Shown one piece after another: positions 37,560-49,655 of a DNA stretch of 64,000 nt (position 1 is the stretch's first letter; each line of letters opens with the position of its first letter). Below the pieces are notes generated by a model. That model was not told the origin of the DNA. It saw nothing but the letters and a program-made list of their open reading frames with translations, and ran no database searches. The stretch is from Eucalyptus grandis. Its lineage: Eukaryota; Streptophyta; Magnoliopsida; Myrtales; Myrtaceae. The stretch is from assembly GCF_016545825.1 (NCBI RefSeq), contig NC_052619.1, positions 11,299,501 through 11,363,500 of the forward strand, in the 5' to 3' direction. The position numbers were made by a program, and so were the translations under genes.

Positions 37560-39662
37560 ATGGATTTGGACTACTCCTTCGAGCTTCTTCGAGATCTTCT
37601 CGCAGATGAGCTACCTCTTCTCTCTTGGCATTGGCTTGAAGTTGTAGAGCGAGGTCTTTGTATTTTTCTTCCAGAGGCGAAGATGCTTGTCCGGATGCTT
37701 CAAGACTTGGATTTCACAATCGAGAATATATATATACGGTTACGCATTTCGTAAGAATATTCATGATACTACGAAGATCTACGGAATCATCCGTCCGCGT
37801 ATCGGGCATTGGCTTTCTCGGATGGTGTGTGTGTGCGGTGATGGCGCTTCGAACGGTCTTCCTAGATTTGGAATCGTCAGTATCATCTTCTTCTGCAATT
37901 GAGAGACCCGAGCTTCTTTTCCTTGGTCTTACGGAGATTTTCTTTGATCTTCAGCTGACATGAGTGGAGACCTCTCTTGCTCGCTAACTCCCCTGTCTCT
38001 AGGACATCGAAAGGGGAAGAGTGATGATCAATCTCTTGATTTCCCTTCTCTCGGATTATCAGCCAGACGATCTTTTACTTCTTCTTTTTCTTCCTCAACT
38101 TCTTTCTCCTTCTCTCTCTGTTCTTCTTCTTCTCGCTTTCCGCTGAAGTTCGTCGAATAAGACACGAACGTCTTGTTCTTGTCAGTGCTGGAATAGGGGG
38201 ATCTTCATCATCTTCATCTTCATCCTCATCCTCAGGATAAGAGTTCTTTTCCTCTTTTCGAAGAAGCACTAAATGCCTTCTTTCCTTTTCCTTTTTGAAG
38301 CGACTGATTTGGAGATTTCACTTTGAATTTCTCCATTGCCTTAGAAAGTTCTTGCAGACGCACATCTTCATTAACATTTTCAACCCTACCACCATCTTAT
38401 CACACCGGCCTAACACAAAAAGTATGTGGCGGTTCAATATTCAGATGTCTGAAGATCTTGGTCACTGAGACCCGGGATAAGGCAATTGTCCTTTGTCTTT
38501 GACACGGTTACGTACATATGGAAAGAATAGTGTGCGGGAGAGAGAACTTCCGCCCCGAGTTGATCGCATACATCAACTTTGCTTGTAAAGAGACACAAGT
38601 CTTTGAAGTAGACTTAGGTCTTAGACAATTGATCACAATCTTGTGAAGCACAATGTTGATAGCGTTCATTCTTGAATAGATAATTTTCTTATCTACATCC
38701 CTATCTTTGACAAGATCCGAGTAGTTCGAAAGCGAGGTGAGACTTTAATTGGGAGATAGCGTCCCGTTCAACTCCAACTATGTACGCAACATATTCACAT
38801 CTACCACATAGACTTTGTCTCGAACACCGAATGAAATTCTATTCGCATCCAAAAAGCTAAGATTTGAATAGAAATAAGCAAATCGAGATGATCATACCCG
38901 GTACGTAGAGTCGGAAGCGAAAGTCTCAAGTTGAAGCAAATTCAACTTCTCTCTTAGGTTCAAGTTGATGGAATCCGAAGTCAAAATCGACACTTCTAGG
39001 GTTGATTACCCCTCTTTTCAACAGAGCGTAATACACTTTTTCTTGATCCTTGGATTTAAACAAATCCATCCGATTTCCTTTCGCCTTTGCCGCCACACCC
39101 ATTCTAGGTTCAAATTCAAGGAACATTTTGTCATCATCATTCGCGTCAATCAGATTTTTTGTCCTGGCATACGAGGATCTCTCTTGGAATGTTCGCAAGA
39201 GCTTCTCTGCTTTTTCCTTTTGGGGCAATTCCCCATTCCTCCATTTTCTTCAGAGAAAAGATACTCATTCCCATAATTTTTGTCCTTAAGGAAGTCATCT
39301 ATGTAGTTCAATGGAGTACACTGTGCTTTTCAATGCACAATAAAGTTTATACAAAAAGGAAGGCTTTTGAACTCTTCTTGGGTCGGCATCCTCGATTATC
39401 TCTTCTTCAGTTATGACTTTCACTTTGTGGGGCAGGAGATGCTGAATGACGTGGAGGAGGAGCGAATCGGACTTTGTCGGCCGACCCCAGATAAGTCTTC
39501 TTCCTCGGTGAGATCGAAATGAGTCGGTCCCTTCTTCATTCTTTGTGGTCCCACATTCGCGATTCTTGATGATTTCCTTGAAGACGACATCTTTCTTTGT
39601 CTATTGGAGGATTCCTTCACTTGCTTTCCAAGAAAAATGACCACTTTCTCGACGATGAACAA
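37560..39662 (-). pseudogene. Extra coding region 3' of pol in copia element 2
   Basis: Between RNase H and the 3' LTR the minus strand keeps protein-like stretches in changing frames. These include MSSSRKSSRIANVGPQRM and THFDLTEEEDL (39420-39592), a charged segment with KVYYALLKRGVINPR (38926-39228), and an acidic run DEDEDEDDEDPP followed by KKKNRERRRKKL (38075-38269). The YYxLLKRGV segment recalls the 'putative plant transposon protein' domain often found beside copia pol genes. That resemblance is from memory and unverified. There is no retroviral-type envelope signature such as a clear signal peptide plus membrane anchor. The region is broken by stops and cannot yield a full protein. Confidence 0.6.
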
Positions 39663-40009
39663 AGAGTAGAAACGAGATCGAGAGAAGAGTGCTTTTTAGG
39701 GTTTGAAGATTTGGGAAAGAAAACTGTATATATATATATAACTTAGTTTTTGAAAAGGAAGTTCAATCGGTGCAATGGAAAGTGAACGATTACTTCTTTT
39801 CAAAATCTATAATCTGCCAAAATTATTAAACAAAAGATCGTACCTTTTCGACTAAATGACAATTAGTACCTTTTAGAAGAAATACAACTTACAGTCTTTA
39901 TCCACGAATGTCTGAGTCTCAGGACTTAGAGTCTAAGAGATCAGAGTCTTTAGAGTTGGTGAGTCTCTAGACTTTAACTTCTTCAAGCTTCAAAATGTTG
40001 AGTCTTGAG

Positions 40010-43000
40010 CGGATAAAGTCAAACTGATTCTTCTCCAAAGGCTTTGTGAATATGTCTCGCTAGTTGACTTTTGAATCAACAAATTGAATCGAGATTTCTC
40101 CATTTTGAATATGATCTCTAATAAAGTGATGTCGAATCTCAATATGCTTTGCTCTTGAATGAAGGATTGGATTTTGGTGAGATTTATAGCACCGGTGTTG
40201 TCATCGATTTACGTGCATGAGTCTTCAATGCCAAAGTCTTGTAGCATTGTTGTTTTATCCATAGAATTTGCGAACAGCAGCTTCCAAGAGCTACATACTC
40301 TTGTTGTTGAAAGAGCTACGGTGCTTTGTTTCTCGAGAACCAAGACACCGTTCTGTTTCCAAGTAGTTGACAAGTTCCGTAAGTGCTCTTTCTATCGATT
40401 CTCGCAACGGCGAGCCAGATCTGCATCTCGAGTATCCTAGAAGATTAAAGTCTCCTTCTTTGGATACCAAAGACCGATGCTTGAAGATGAAGCAACGTAT
40501 TTGATAATTCGTTTCACGGACCGAGATGTGATTCTCTAGGATCTGATTGAAACCTAGCACGAGATACAAACACTAAACAAAATATCGAGGTCTAGAAGAT
40601 AAGATAAAGAAGTGAACCGATCATGCTTCGTACAGCTTTTTGATCTATTTTCTTCCCTTCTTCATCCTTGTCTATCTTCGAGAACATGACATTGGTATGT
40701 CGATCTTTTGCATTTTCCAATCCAAACCTTTTGACAAGATCATTCGCATATTTTCTTGATGGATGAAAGTTCCTTCCTTCATTTGTTTCACTTGGAGTCC
40801 AAGAAAGAATGTTAATTCTCCCATCATACTCATTTCAAATTCATCTGCATAGACTTAGAAAATTTCTTGCAAAGACTTTCATTAGAAGATCCAAAAATAA
40901 TGTCATCAACATATATTTGAACAAGTAAAAAGTTTTTTGTTTTCCTTTTTGATAAAAACAAAGTAGTATCTACTTTACCTTTGACAAAACCATTTTGTAA
41001 TAAAAACTTACTTAATCGTACCAAGCTCGAGGTGCTTGCTTTAGACCATCTGAGCCTTTTCGATCCCAAGGCGAGTCGGCTTCTTTGGGTCTTCAAATCC
41101 GAGCGGTTGTTCCACATAAACTTCCTCATGGATAAATCCATTTAGGAAAGCACTTTTGACGTCCATTTGGAATAACCTGAAATTTTTGTAACAAGCAAAC
41201 GCAAGTAATAGACGAATAGCTTCTAACCTTGCAACGGGTGCGTAAGTCTCGTCATAGTCTATTCCTTCTTCTTGCGTATACCCTTTGGCCACGAGCCTTG
41301 CTTTGTTTCGTACGACTTTTCCTTTTCGTTCATTTTGTTCCGAATACCCATTTGGTTCCAATAGCAGTTTTACCTTTTGGTTTTAGATGTCAATTCCCGG
41401 ACATCATTGATGTTGAACTGTCTAAGCTCTTCTTGCATAGCTTCGATCCAGCTTTCATCGAGATAAAGCTTCTTCTAAGCTTTTGGTTCAATTTCGAGAG
41501 ATGAGAGCCACAGCACTAGATTCTTCATGCCTTTTTGATCGGTGCGGATTCCTTCATTAAGTTCGCCAATAATAAGATCTTTGGGATGACTGGATTTGTG
41601 TTTCCAGTTGCGAGGTTGATGATCTCTTTCTTTATTTGATTCTCCATGAGCGTCTTGATGATGGACTTCGAATCTGAGATGCTTCTTGAGATGTAGACAT
41701 TTGAAGATCTAGAGCGGATTGATCTCATCGTGAAGTCCGGCTGGATTCATCTTACCGAGTCTTGGAATTTGACATTCATTGATTCTTCCCTGTTGGCTTT
41801 TTTATTGTAGACTCTGTAGGCTTTGCTTGATGTAGAATATCCAAGGAAGATGCCTTCATCGATCTTTCTTCAAACTTACCAACTCGATCATTTGCATTTT
41901 TCAAAATAAAGCATTTGCAACCGAACACATGAAAGTATGAAACAATAGGCTTCTTACCTTTGAACAATTCATAGGGGGTTTTATCAAGAATAGGTCTTAA
42001 AAAGACTCTATTTATAATATAGCAAGCGAATTGACTTCAGCCCAAAATCGTGAAGAAATTTTACTTTCAATTAAAAGTGTTCTAGCCATTTCTTGAAGAG
42101 ATCTATTCTTTCTTTCCACAACTCCATTTTGCTCTGGGAGTATACGGAGGAGAACATGTGATTAACACAGCATTTATCACGAGAATCTCGTAAAATCTTG
42201 ATTTTCAAATTCACTTCCATGATCTGTTCTTATACTAGAAATAGCACATCCTTTTTCATTTTGAACCTTTTTAGCAAACTTTTCAAAGTACGAAAAGGTT
42301 TCTGATTTGTTTGCTAGAAAATATACCCGGGTAAAAACGAGAGTAATCATCTACAATTACTAGACAATATTTCTTACCTCCAATGCTCACAGGTTCTTGT
42401 TGGTCCGAAGAGATCCATATGAAGCAACTGTATTACATGATTAGTAGATACATGATTTATTTGTTTAAATGAATTTCTTACCTTTCCCAGAATGCATGGA
42501 GTACATAAGTCGACTTTTGGTATGGCGGTTTAGGTAGACCTCTAACAAGCTGCTTTGAAGAGATTTTGGCTAATTGCTTCTTGTTGATATGGCCAAGCTT
42601 TCTATGCCATAGAATTGCTTCATCTTGAATTGAAATTAAGCATTGTTCTTCATTTGGCTTTACATCAAGGAGGTAGATGTTTCCATGCCTTCGACCCATG
42701 AAAGCGAGTCGAATCTTTGCTAATTCCAGAACAAATGCCTTCTTGAAAGAAGATCTTGTAACCTTGTATCACACAATTGGCTAATGCTGAGTAGATTGTA
42801 GTTGAGTCCTTCCACTAGAGAGACATTGCTTATTGTGAGATTTCCAATTTTCGCAATTCGAATCCCACAATACTTCCTTTGCTATTTCCTCCGAATGAAA
42901 CTTTTCCACCATTCACTTTAATAAGCTTTATGAAACACTCGAGTCTCCGTCATGTGTCTTGAACATCCGCTGTCAAGATACCACTTTACCTTCTTTTGAC

Positions 43001-44713
43001 GAGAGACCTGCATTCAAAAGAAGTCTCAAGCTTTCTTTGGTACCCAAATTTTCTTGGGTCCTTTCGTGTTAGTAGGATAAGCATTATTAGGCCATACTCT
43101 CTTCACAAGGGCTTCCAAACCATAGGACACTCTTTTCAAAATGATCATTTTACACTTAGAACACCTTAAAGCATTTCGACCTACAGGCTTTACAAAGACT
43201 TTTTTGAAATGATTTTTATAAGCCTCTCTCGATGGTCTTTTCTTAATTCTTTCTTTTACTTTTGGAAAATCAATCAAAGGGATTGTTTCTTCTGTCATAC
43301 CTAGACCCGACTTATTAAAGTAAGGTCTTTGGATTGAAAAGAACTTTTTCAAGTTTTTCGGACCCTATTGAAAATTTCTTTGAAATATTTGATAAATCAG
43401 TTTTTAAGAAAGCATTTTCTTTTTGAAAGATTGTCTTCACTCTCTTTAAGAGTAGAAACATTCAAGTCTAAATTTTTACCTTTTCTTCTAAAATGATTTC
43501 CTTTTGTTTTAAAAATGAGTTTTCCTTTTTAAGTTCGGGAAATCCTTTTAAGAGAAGTCTTAAGACTAAAACATAACTCATTAATATATTTAGAGACTTT
43601 TGGGATTTTATAATTACTTACCTCAAATTCCTTTGTCCGAGTCCGATCCAGAAACCGAGTCGATTGCGCCATTAGACACGGGTTGGCATATTCCTCATCA
43701 CTCTCTTCACACTCTGTATCGCTCCTGTGTTTCGGCTTTAAGAGCTTTTCGAAATTTCTCAGCTTTTCCTCTTTTCTTTTCGAAGAGGACGGTTGGGTCG
43801 ATGTGTCCTTCTTTTTACATTCGAAGCAAACTACTTCTTTGTTTGGTTCCTCATCATCAACAGACTTGGTCTGCTGTCTCACGAGAATTTTGTTTCCTTG
43901 GGATAAACCTTCTGCCTTTTCTATTCAGTTTTCTGAATCTTTCTTATCATGAGGGCGAGCTCCTCATCATTCATATCATCTTCAGAATCTGCATCATCGA
44001 ATCATCATTTGATTTTAGTGCAATAGATTTCTTACCTCTTGGATCTTCGTCTTCATTAATTCGTTCCACTTCGTAAGATGAAGAGTTCCATCGGTTCGTC
44101 TCTGAGATAATGGCATGATTCTTTGCGTCTCTCTTATTGAAGTCTTTATATGATTCCAATCCTTGGAGAGTCCACGTAGAAGCTTGTTCACCTTCATGGG
44201 ATCAGAAATTTTTTGTCCTTGGTTCTCAAGACCATTGACAATATCGTAAAAACGACTAAACATGTCGGTTATAGATTCTCTGGTTTCATTTTGAAGGATT
44301 CATATTGACCAAGAAGAATGTTAATTCTGGTCTCCTTCACTCGATCTGTTCCTTCATAAGTGATATGTAACCTGTCCCGGACTTCTTTTGCTGTGACACA
44401 AGAAGATATTCGTATATTCGAGTTGGTGACAAAGCACAATATAAAGAATAAATTGCTTTAGCATCAAGTGCTTGTCTCTTGTTTATTTCTTCTTGAGACA
44501 TTCCGCTGGTTTCAACGGTTTCTTTTCCTCTTTAGGTGTTTGATGCAGCAGCAATAGTGATTCCTTTTTCCACTACGTCCCATTCCGAGAGGATCCTTTG
44601 ATCGTAGGAAAGCTTTCATCTTGTTCTTCCGGATGTTGTAATCCTTTCCATCGAAGTAGGGAGGTGCGGTATTGCTTTGCCCTCCATCAGCCCGGTGCTA
44701 GCATACTAGCCAT
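40010..44713 (-). pseudogene. Broken gag-pol of copia element 2
   Basis: Gag starts at 44713 (MASMLAPG, then an immediate frame loss) and continues with FYDIVNGLENQGQKISD (44015-44263), as in copia UBN2-type gag, and a partial zinc knuckle CFECKKK (about 43815). GAG-pre-integrase is at 42478-42699 (AILWHRKLGHINKKQL) and integrase-end sequence at 41776-41967 (FHVFGCKCFILKN). Reverse transcriptase is at 40830-41361 ([30 protein letters not shown]) and RNase H at 40010-40600. The frame changes at many places, so the element is defective. Confidence 0.85.
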
Positions 44714-45741
44714 GGATCTTTTACTCAGTAAAACACTTCAAACAAAGTAAGAACAAGAGGCTCGATACCAATTGAGATAGCTAGTACGAGTACCTAGAGG
44801 GGGTGAATAGGTATACAAAAAAATTTCTCGATGTTTGCACGATATTTAAACAATTAGAGACTTTGCAACAGTTGAAAATTCAATCGCAAGACTGAGTAAG
44901 GAAAGAGAGAATTGAACACTCGGTTTATAGTGGTTCGGCTTGATTCAAGCCTACGTCCACTCTTACCGCGACAGTAGATTGGCTGGATTCCACTATGATC
45001 AAAGAGATGTTACGGTGTTGATCTTCCTTGATTTCTAGGTGTAGATGATCTACCACACTTGCTCAAGGCGTCACCAAGTATAAACACTCTCGGTATACAA
45101 TTTCGCTCGGTCTCAACTAACAATCAAAGGATCTTGAGACTCTGGAATTTTCTATCGATCACACACTTAAAACAACTAGAACGTCTTCCTTTTATACTCC
45201 TTCATGCCATCATAGCCGTTGGCACTTACCAAAGGAATTCCTCCAATCTACCCGTTGGACGGAATCAATCAAGAAGATCATCCGAGCTATATAAGGAATC
45301 GATGATAGCCCATCAATCCTGTTCGCCCATACAATCAGGATCTCGGTTTCCAAGAATAGAATAATCCAAGATTATTTCGTCGACCATCGGATCTTCAATC
45401 GTTCTTAGATAAGATATAAAGAATCCGAAATGATTATCCAACCAAAGAATCTATCCCGGAGGATAGGATCAAATCCTCAATCATAAACCTCGACTTTGGA
45501 TTTCCTTCAACACTTTGGATTAGAAAGACTGTCGGTGAGAATAACTTTGAGTCTTGAGTCTTGAGTCTTGAGTCTTGAGTCTTGAGATAACGAGTCTTGA
45601 GACTATAAAATCTTGAGACTTTAACTATCGATATCCAGACTTAGACTGATAGAAATGTTTTGTCAGCTTCAAAATATTCTGGAAAGATTTCTCCAACAGA
45701 ATGTAGCACTTAAGTGTCTTTTTGTGTCAAGTTATGGCACT

Positions 45742-47203
45742 TGAAAAGTTCCTTTGCCCATTTGTTATGGGAATATGAGAAGAAGGTAAGCGAGGAACAA
45801 CATTGAGAGTTGTTTCTGAGACGAGGCCATGAGAGGTTTTAGGTTTTTTGGGGTGGGCTTTTCTTCGTTTCTAGGCGCGCATGTGTTATAATGGACTAAC
45901 TATAACCCACGTATTTATAAAAGAATTGACACCATCAAATCAACAAACAGGTCAATGATCGCTGCTTCTCAGTGAATGAGAGAAAATATCAAATTTCTTT
46001 TCTGGGAGATATTACACAAAACTCTCTTGAAATTTGAGAGGTAATACACATTTTTCCCTAAATTATCAATATTATGCAATTACTTTATGAATTCTCATTT
46101 GTTGCGGTCGCTATTTCCTTTATATTTTTCGGTAATATGCACAATGCACATCGTATATTTAATATGTATGGCCCTTTATTTGCCAAGACTTATAAGTCTT
46201 TGGTAGAGTAAGGATTGGGATGTAAGTCCACAAAGCGATAACTTAATACTGCAGAAATATAATCCCAACCTGCTTTAATAAATAATGAATCCGTTGCCAA
46301 AAAAGCATGAATTCAACAAATGCACTACGAAGTCTTATTTTCGGTTTTCTTTTTCTTTTCCAGAAATACTAATGAGTGTTTTGAGCTATATTTTCTCTTT
46401 GTTTTCGTGTAGAGATCGTTATCAGACATCATCAAGAAAAATATATTTTGGCGTGGTGTGTTATAGGATCAATTGGCTAAACTTACCTGATCAGAAGGTG
46501 ATGACCATTTCATGTTTTTGGTTGAAAAATGTATTTAACATGGTCAAGAAAAATTTCTGTCGGCAATGAAAGATGTGATGTAAGAGAAAGTGACAAAAAA
46601 GTTCACATCCCACCAGAAGTCATGGTGATTTTGGAGGAGAATCCTCCACGCACTGAGACCGCATTTCGGACCAAAAGAAAGGAAACGCGGTATTGAAGAA
46701 GATGGACAAATTCCCGAGTATGGACCGACGACGTCAATGGAGGAATTAACCATCTACTCCATTTTCCTTGGTCTCTCACGCAAGTAGCGGGTTACGTAAC
46801 CGTGTCAAATAGACATCGACGGAAAGAAAACAAGCGAAATAGAAATAGAAAGAGCTAAAATAAGGAGTTTCAAATCTATAATGGTGACCTTTATTGGGAT
46901 ATCGGGTTAGACAAATTATCTTTTTTCAAAGACACAAAACTACTTAGAATCGGACCGATATGAATAGGTAGCATGGAGAAACATTAAAGCCAGATGGACA
47001 CGATAATGATCGAACATTTATGCGAACTGCAATGGCTTCTATCATATATAGTCTCAAGTAAGCATCGAGAACTTTGCTTTGATTAGTTTACCTTTTTCTT
47101 TTTTCTTTCTTTTTTCGATTTTTTGGCCTTTCAGCATCCACATTTGTCTTGCGTCTCTTATCCCTTGTTTTCATTCATCGATTCATGGTAACGTAGCTTT
47201 ATT
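45742..47203. other. Unassigned sequence with a diverged 240-bp block
   Basis: No gene is recognised. A block at about 46558-46800 is a diverged direct copy of about 49420-49620; both end GACGTCAATGGAGGA followed by TTAACCATCTACTCCATTTT. The rest is AT-rich and without long open frames of known type. Confidence 0.5.
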
Positions 47204-48965
47204 ACATACAAGGATGATATTATTGTAAATCTATGAATTCGAAATTGCTCGACATTATTCACACTCGATGGAGAGTTCAGCATTGGGACCCGCATATTCG
47301 ACAAATTGAGTTGTTGGATGTGGAAGTCAAGAGCATCCATTGCTAAAGGACTTTTCTTACGCCTGCGCACACAAGAAAAGTCCTAGTTGCTTTAATTGAT
47401 CCACCTTCTTGTGGACCATTCCATAATGACTAGCTCGATACAAGGACGACATTATTGTAAATTCATGAATTCGAAATTGCTCGATGATTTGATGAATTTA
47501 AGTTCACACTGGATAAAAAGGGAAAAGTGCCAAAAAAGTCCTAAACCTTTTGGCTTTGTGCCGATTTAGTCCTAAACCTTTTTTACGTTATGTCGATTCA
47601 GTCCTTTCCGGCCAATTTTGGCCGGATTTTGCTGACTGGACGCCGGCCGGCTGACGTGGCTTGATCGGCGCTGATGTGTACAATTTTTAATAATATTTTA
47701 ATATTTTTAAATATTTTTATTTTTATTTTATTTTTCTCTTTTATTTTTATTTTTATTTTTATTCTTTTATTCTTTTTCTTTTTTTCTTGTCATCTTCTTC
47801 CTCCGGCCCGTCGCCGGAGCCGGGCGGACCGCCGAGGCGACGGCCGGCGGGCGACCTCGCCGGCCACCTCGCCCTCGCGGCCCGGGCGAGTGGCGGCGAG
47901 GCTCGACCTCGCCAGTCCGGCTCGCCACCCGGGCTGCGAGGGGCCTCGCGCCGGGCGGGCGAGGCTCGGCCTCGCCGGATTTGGCGGGTCGAGCCTCGCC
48001 CATGGCCGGCGAGGTGAGCCCCGCCAGCTCGGCGCGAGGCTAGGCTGCCTCGGAGAACCCGGGAATCACAAAACCCCCCACCCCCGATGAATCGCCGCCG
48101 CGGGAGAAACGAGGCAAAAATCCGGGCCGGGCCGCGTGACCGAAGACACCCCGAGCTCCCGTAAACCCTAGAGACGACGACGACGATGAGCGGAGGAGGG
48201 AGGAAATTTCTAGGGCGAGATTGGGATCGGAGAACGGAGCCGGGGAGGAGTCCAGCTGGCCTCGCGCCGAGCTGGCGGGGCTCGCCCTCGCCGGCCATGG
48301 GCGAGGCTCGACCCTGCCGGATCCGGCGGGCGAGCCTCGCCACCCAGCCGCGAGGGCGGCCTCGCCGGGCGGGCGGCGAGGCTCGACCTCGCCCGGATCC
48401 GGCGGGCGAGCCTCGCCCGCCCGATGCGAGGCCGCCCTCGCCGAGGTGGCGGCGAGGTCGACCTCGGCCGGTCGCCCGGCTCCGGCTGACCGGCTGGAGG
48501 AAGAAGATGAGAAGGAAAAAAAGAAAAAGAAAAAGAAAAAAATAAAAAATAAAAAGAAAATAAAAAATAAAAAATATTTAAAAATATTAAAATATTATTA
48601 AAAATTGTACACATCAGCGCCAATCAGACCACGTCAGCCGGCCGGCATCCAGTCAGCAAAATCCGGCCAAAATTGGCCGGAAAGGACTGAATTGACACAA
48701 CATAAAAAGGTTTAGGACTAAATCGGCACCAAAAAAAAGTTTAGGACTAAATCGGCACAAAACCAAAAGGTTTAGGACTTTTTTGGCACTTTTCCCGGAT
48801 AAAAAGTTCAGTTTTCAGACTTGGGTATTCTGCAAATTGAGTCGTTGGACGTGGAAGTCAAGAGTGTTCATTACTAAAGGACTTTCCTTGCACCTGCAGG
48901 CACAAGTCTTATTGCTTTAATTGATTCCACCATCTCATGGAGCATTCCATAATGACTTGACTTCA
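47204..48965. repeat. Tandem duplication of about 235 bp, second unit split by a long-TIR element
   Basis: Unit 1 (about 47204-47435) runs from ACAAGGATGATATTATTG to CCATTCCATAATGACT. Unit 2 starts at 47440 with ACAAGGACGACATTATTG, is interrupted at 47519 and resumes at 48806 to end CATTCCATAATGACT at about 48955. The units have diverged substantially, so the duplication is older than the insertion inside unit 2. Confidence 0.75.
47520..48796. mobile_element. Mutator-like long-TIR element, possible Pack-MULE
   Basis: The left terminus GGGAAAAGTGCCAAAAAAG is repeated inverted at the right terminus. Inverted similarity extends about 200 bases inward (for example GTGTACAATTTTTAATAAT and its complement). 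The 9-bp duplication GGATAAAAA flanks it at 47511-47519 and 48797-48805, the size typical of Mutator-like elements. The body has two GC-rich arrays (GCGAGGCTCGACCTCGCC-type). Between them is a non-repetitive stretch (48045-48265) with CCCGTAAACCCTAGA, a CGACGACGACGATG start context and an open start. It encodes no transposase. The capture reading is inference. Confidence 0.85.
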
Positions 48966-49655
48966 TTCTCTTCTAGATGCATTGCATGGTATACCAAGCT
49001 CGTCTAGACTATCGATCATGTGTTCTTCCCGACAAATATGGCTAAGGCGAGACGATATGGAGATGATATGTAGAGCTGGGTAAATCCGACAAAGGATGCA
49101 TGCCATGTAAAAGCTATTCCATTGAAAGAGATTATACTAGAACCACTAAGGTCAAGAGCTTATTGGCTAGTAAGGGCGGTTTGACATGACATGTCATGAA
49201 CTAGCTACTTGTCATGACATGCAGCCACCGGTAATAATTAGACTACCACATGTAGATCAACATTTAGTAACAAAAATAATTCTCACTTTAAAATACTATG
49301 AAAGCAACTTAGGTAAGCATCTCCTTCCTCACATAGTACTTCCCGCCATACACACTCCTCTCCCGTTACTTAGGTATCGGACGGCCAATCGGATCAAAAT
49401 CTGAACACCAGAATTTTTGTATGTGGACACATTCCACTTGAAGCGATAGCGATTTTGGAGAATATTTTGGAGAAGATTTTTCCACACGGTGAAACACGGC
49501 AAAGGAGAAGACTGGACGAATTGCCAATGTGAACAGACTTTGACGTCAATGGAGGACTTAACCATCTACTCCATTTTCATTGGTGCGCACGGAAGTTGCA
49601 TGTTACGTGTAAAACATGGCAGTATCAGGTTAGACAAGGAGGTGCGGGACCCTAG
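48966..49655. other. Unassigned spacer with the second copy of the 240-bp block
   Basis: Only the diverged block at about 49420-49620 (mate near 46558-46800) is recognised. No coding feature is supported. Confidence 0.45.

Larger units (their letters stand above)
36247..45698 (-). mobile_element. Ty1-copia LTR retrotransposon 2 (9,452 bp, SIRE/Maximus-like)
   Basis: LTRs lie at 36247-37174 (928 bp) and 44773-45698 (926 bp), with target duplication GAATG at 36242-36246 and 45699-45703. The primer-binding site (TTGGTATCGAGCC) lies at 44759-44771 and the polypurine tract (AAAAAGGGGAGAT) at 37175-37187, so the element is on the minus strand. The LTRs differ mainly by small indels. Each carries a GAGTCTTGA tandem array (for example 37018-37060). 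Large size, long LTRs and extra coding sequence beyond RNase H suggest the SIRE/Maximus lineage; this lineage call is inference. Confidence 0.93.
35217..45741. mobile_element. AT-rich foldback/long-TIR element A, split by copia element 2
   Basis: The left end AGTGCCATAACTTGGC (35217) mirrors the right end GTTATGGCACT (to 45741). Inner arms such as AATAATGCAAAAATGGCGTC (near 35416) mirror CATCGTTTTTGCATTATTTG (near 36107). Between them each arm is built of many AATTAAATTTAGTTAAAA-type units, inverted about a short centre near 35740. Copia element 2 (36247-45698) sits inside the right arm and its target duplication GAATG belongs to this element. No protein. A relative lies at 49656-50416. Confidence 0.75.

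Noticed and set aside
37459..38160. Plus-strand frames with Ser/Phe-rich runs
   Set aside because: They are antisense to the Lys/Glu-rich relic coding region of copia element 2.
47759..48623. Ala/Arg/Gly-rich open frames on both strands
   Set aside because: They fall in the GC-rich arrays of a non-autonomous transposon and overlap each other in several frames without domain features.
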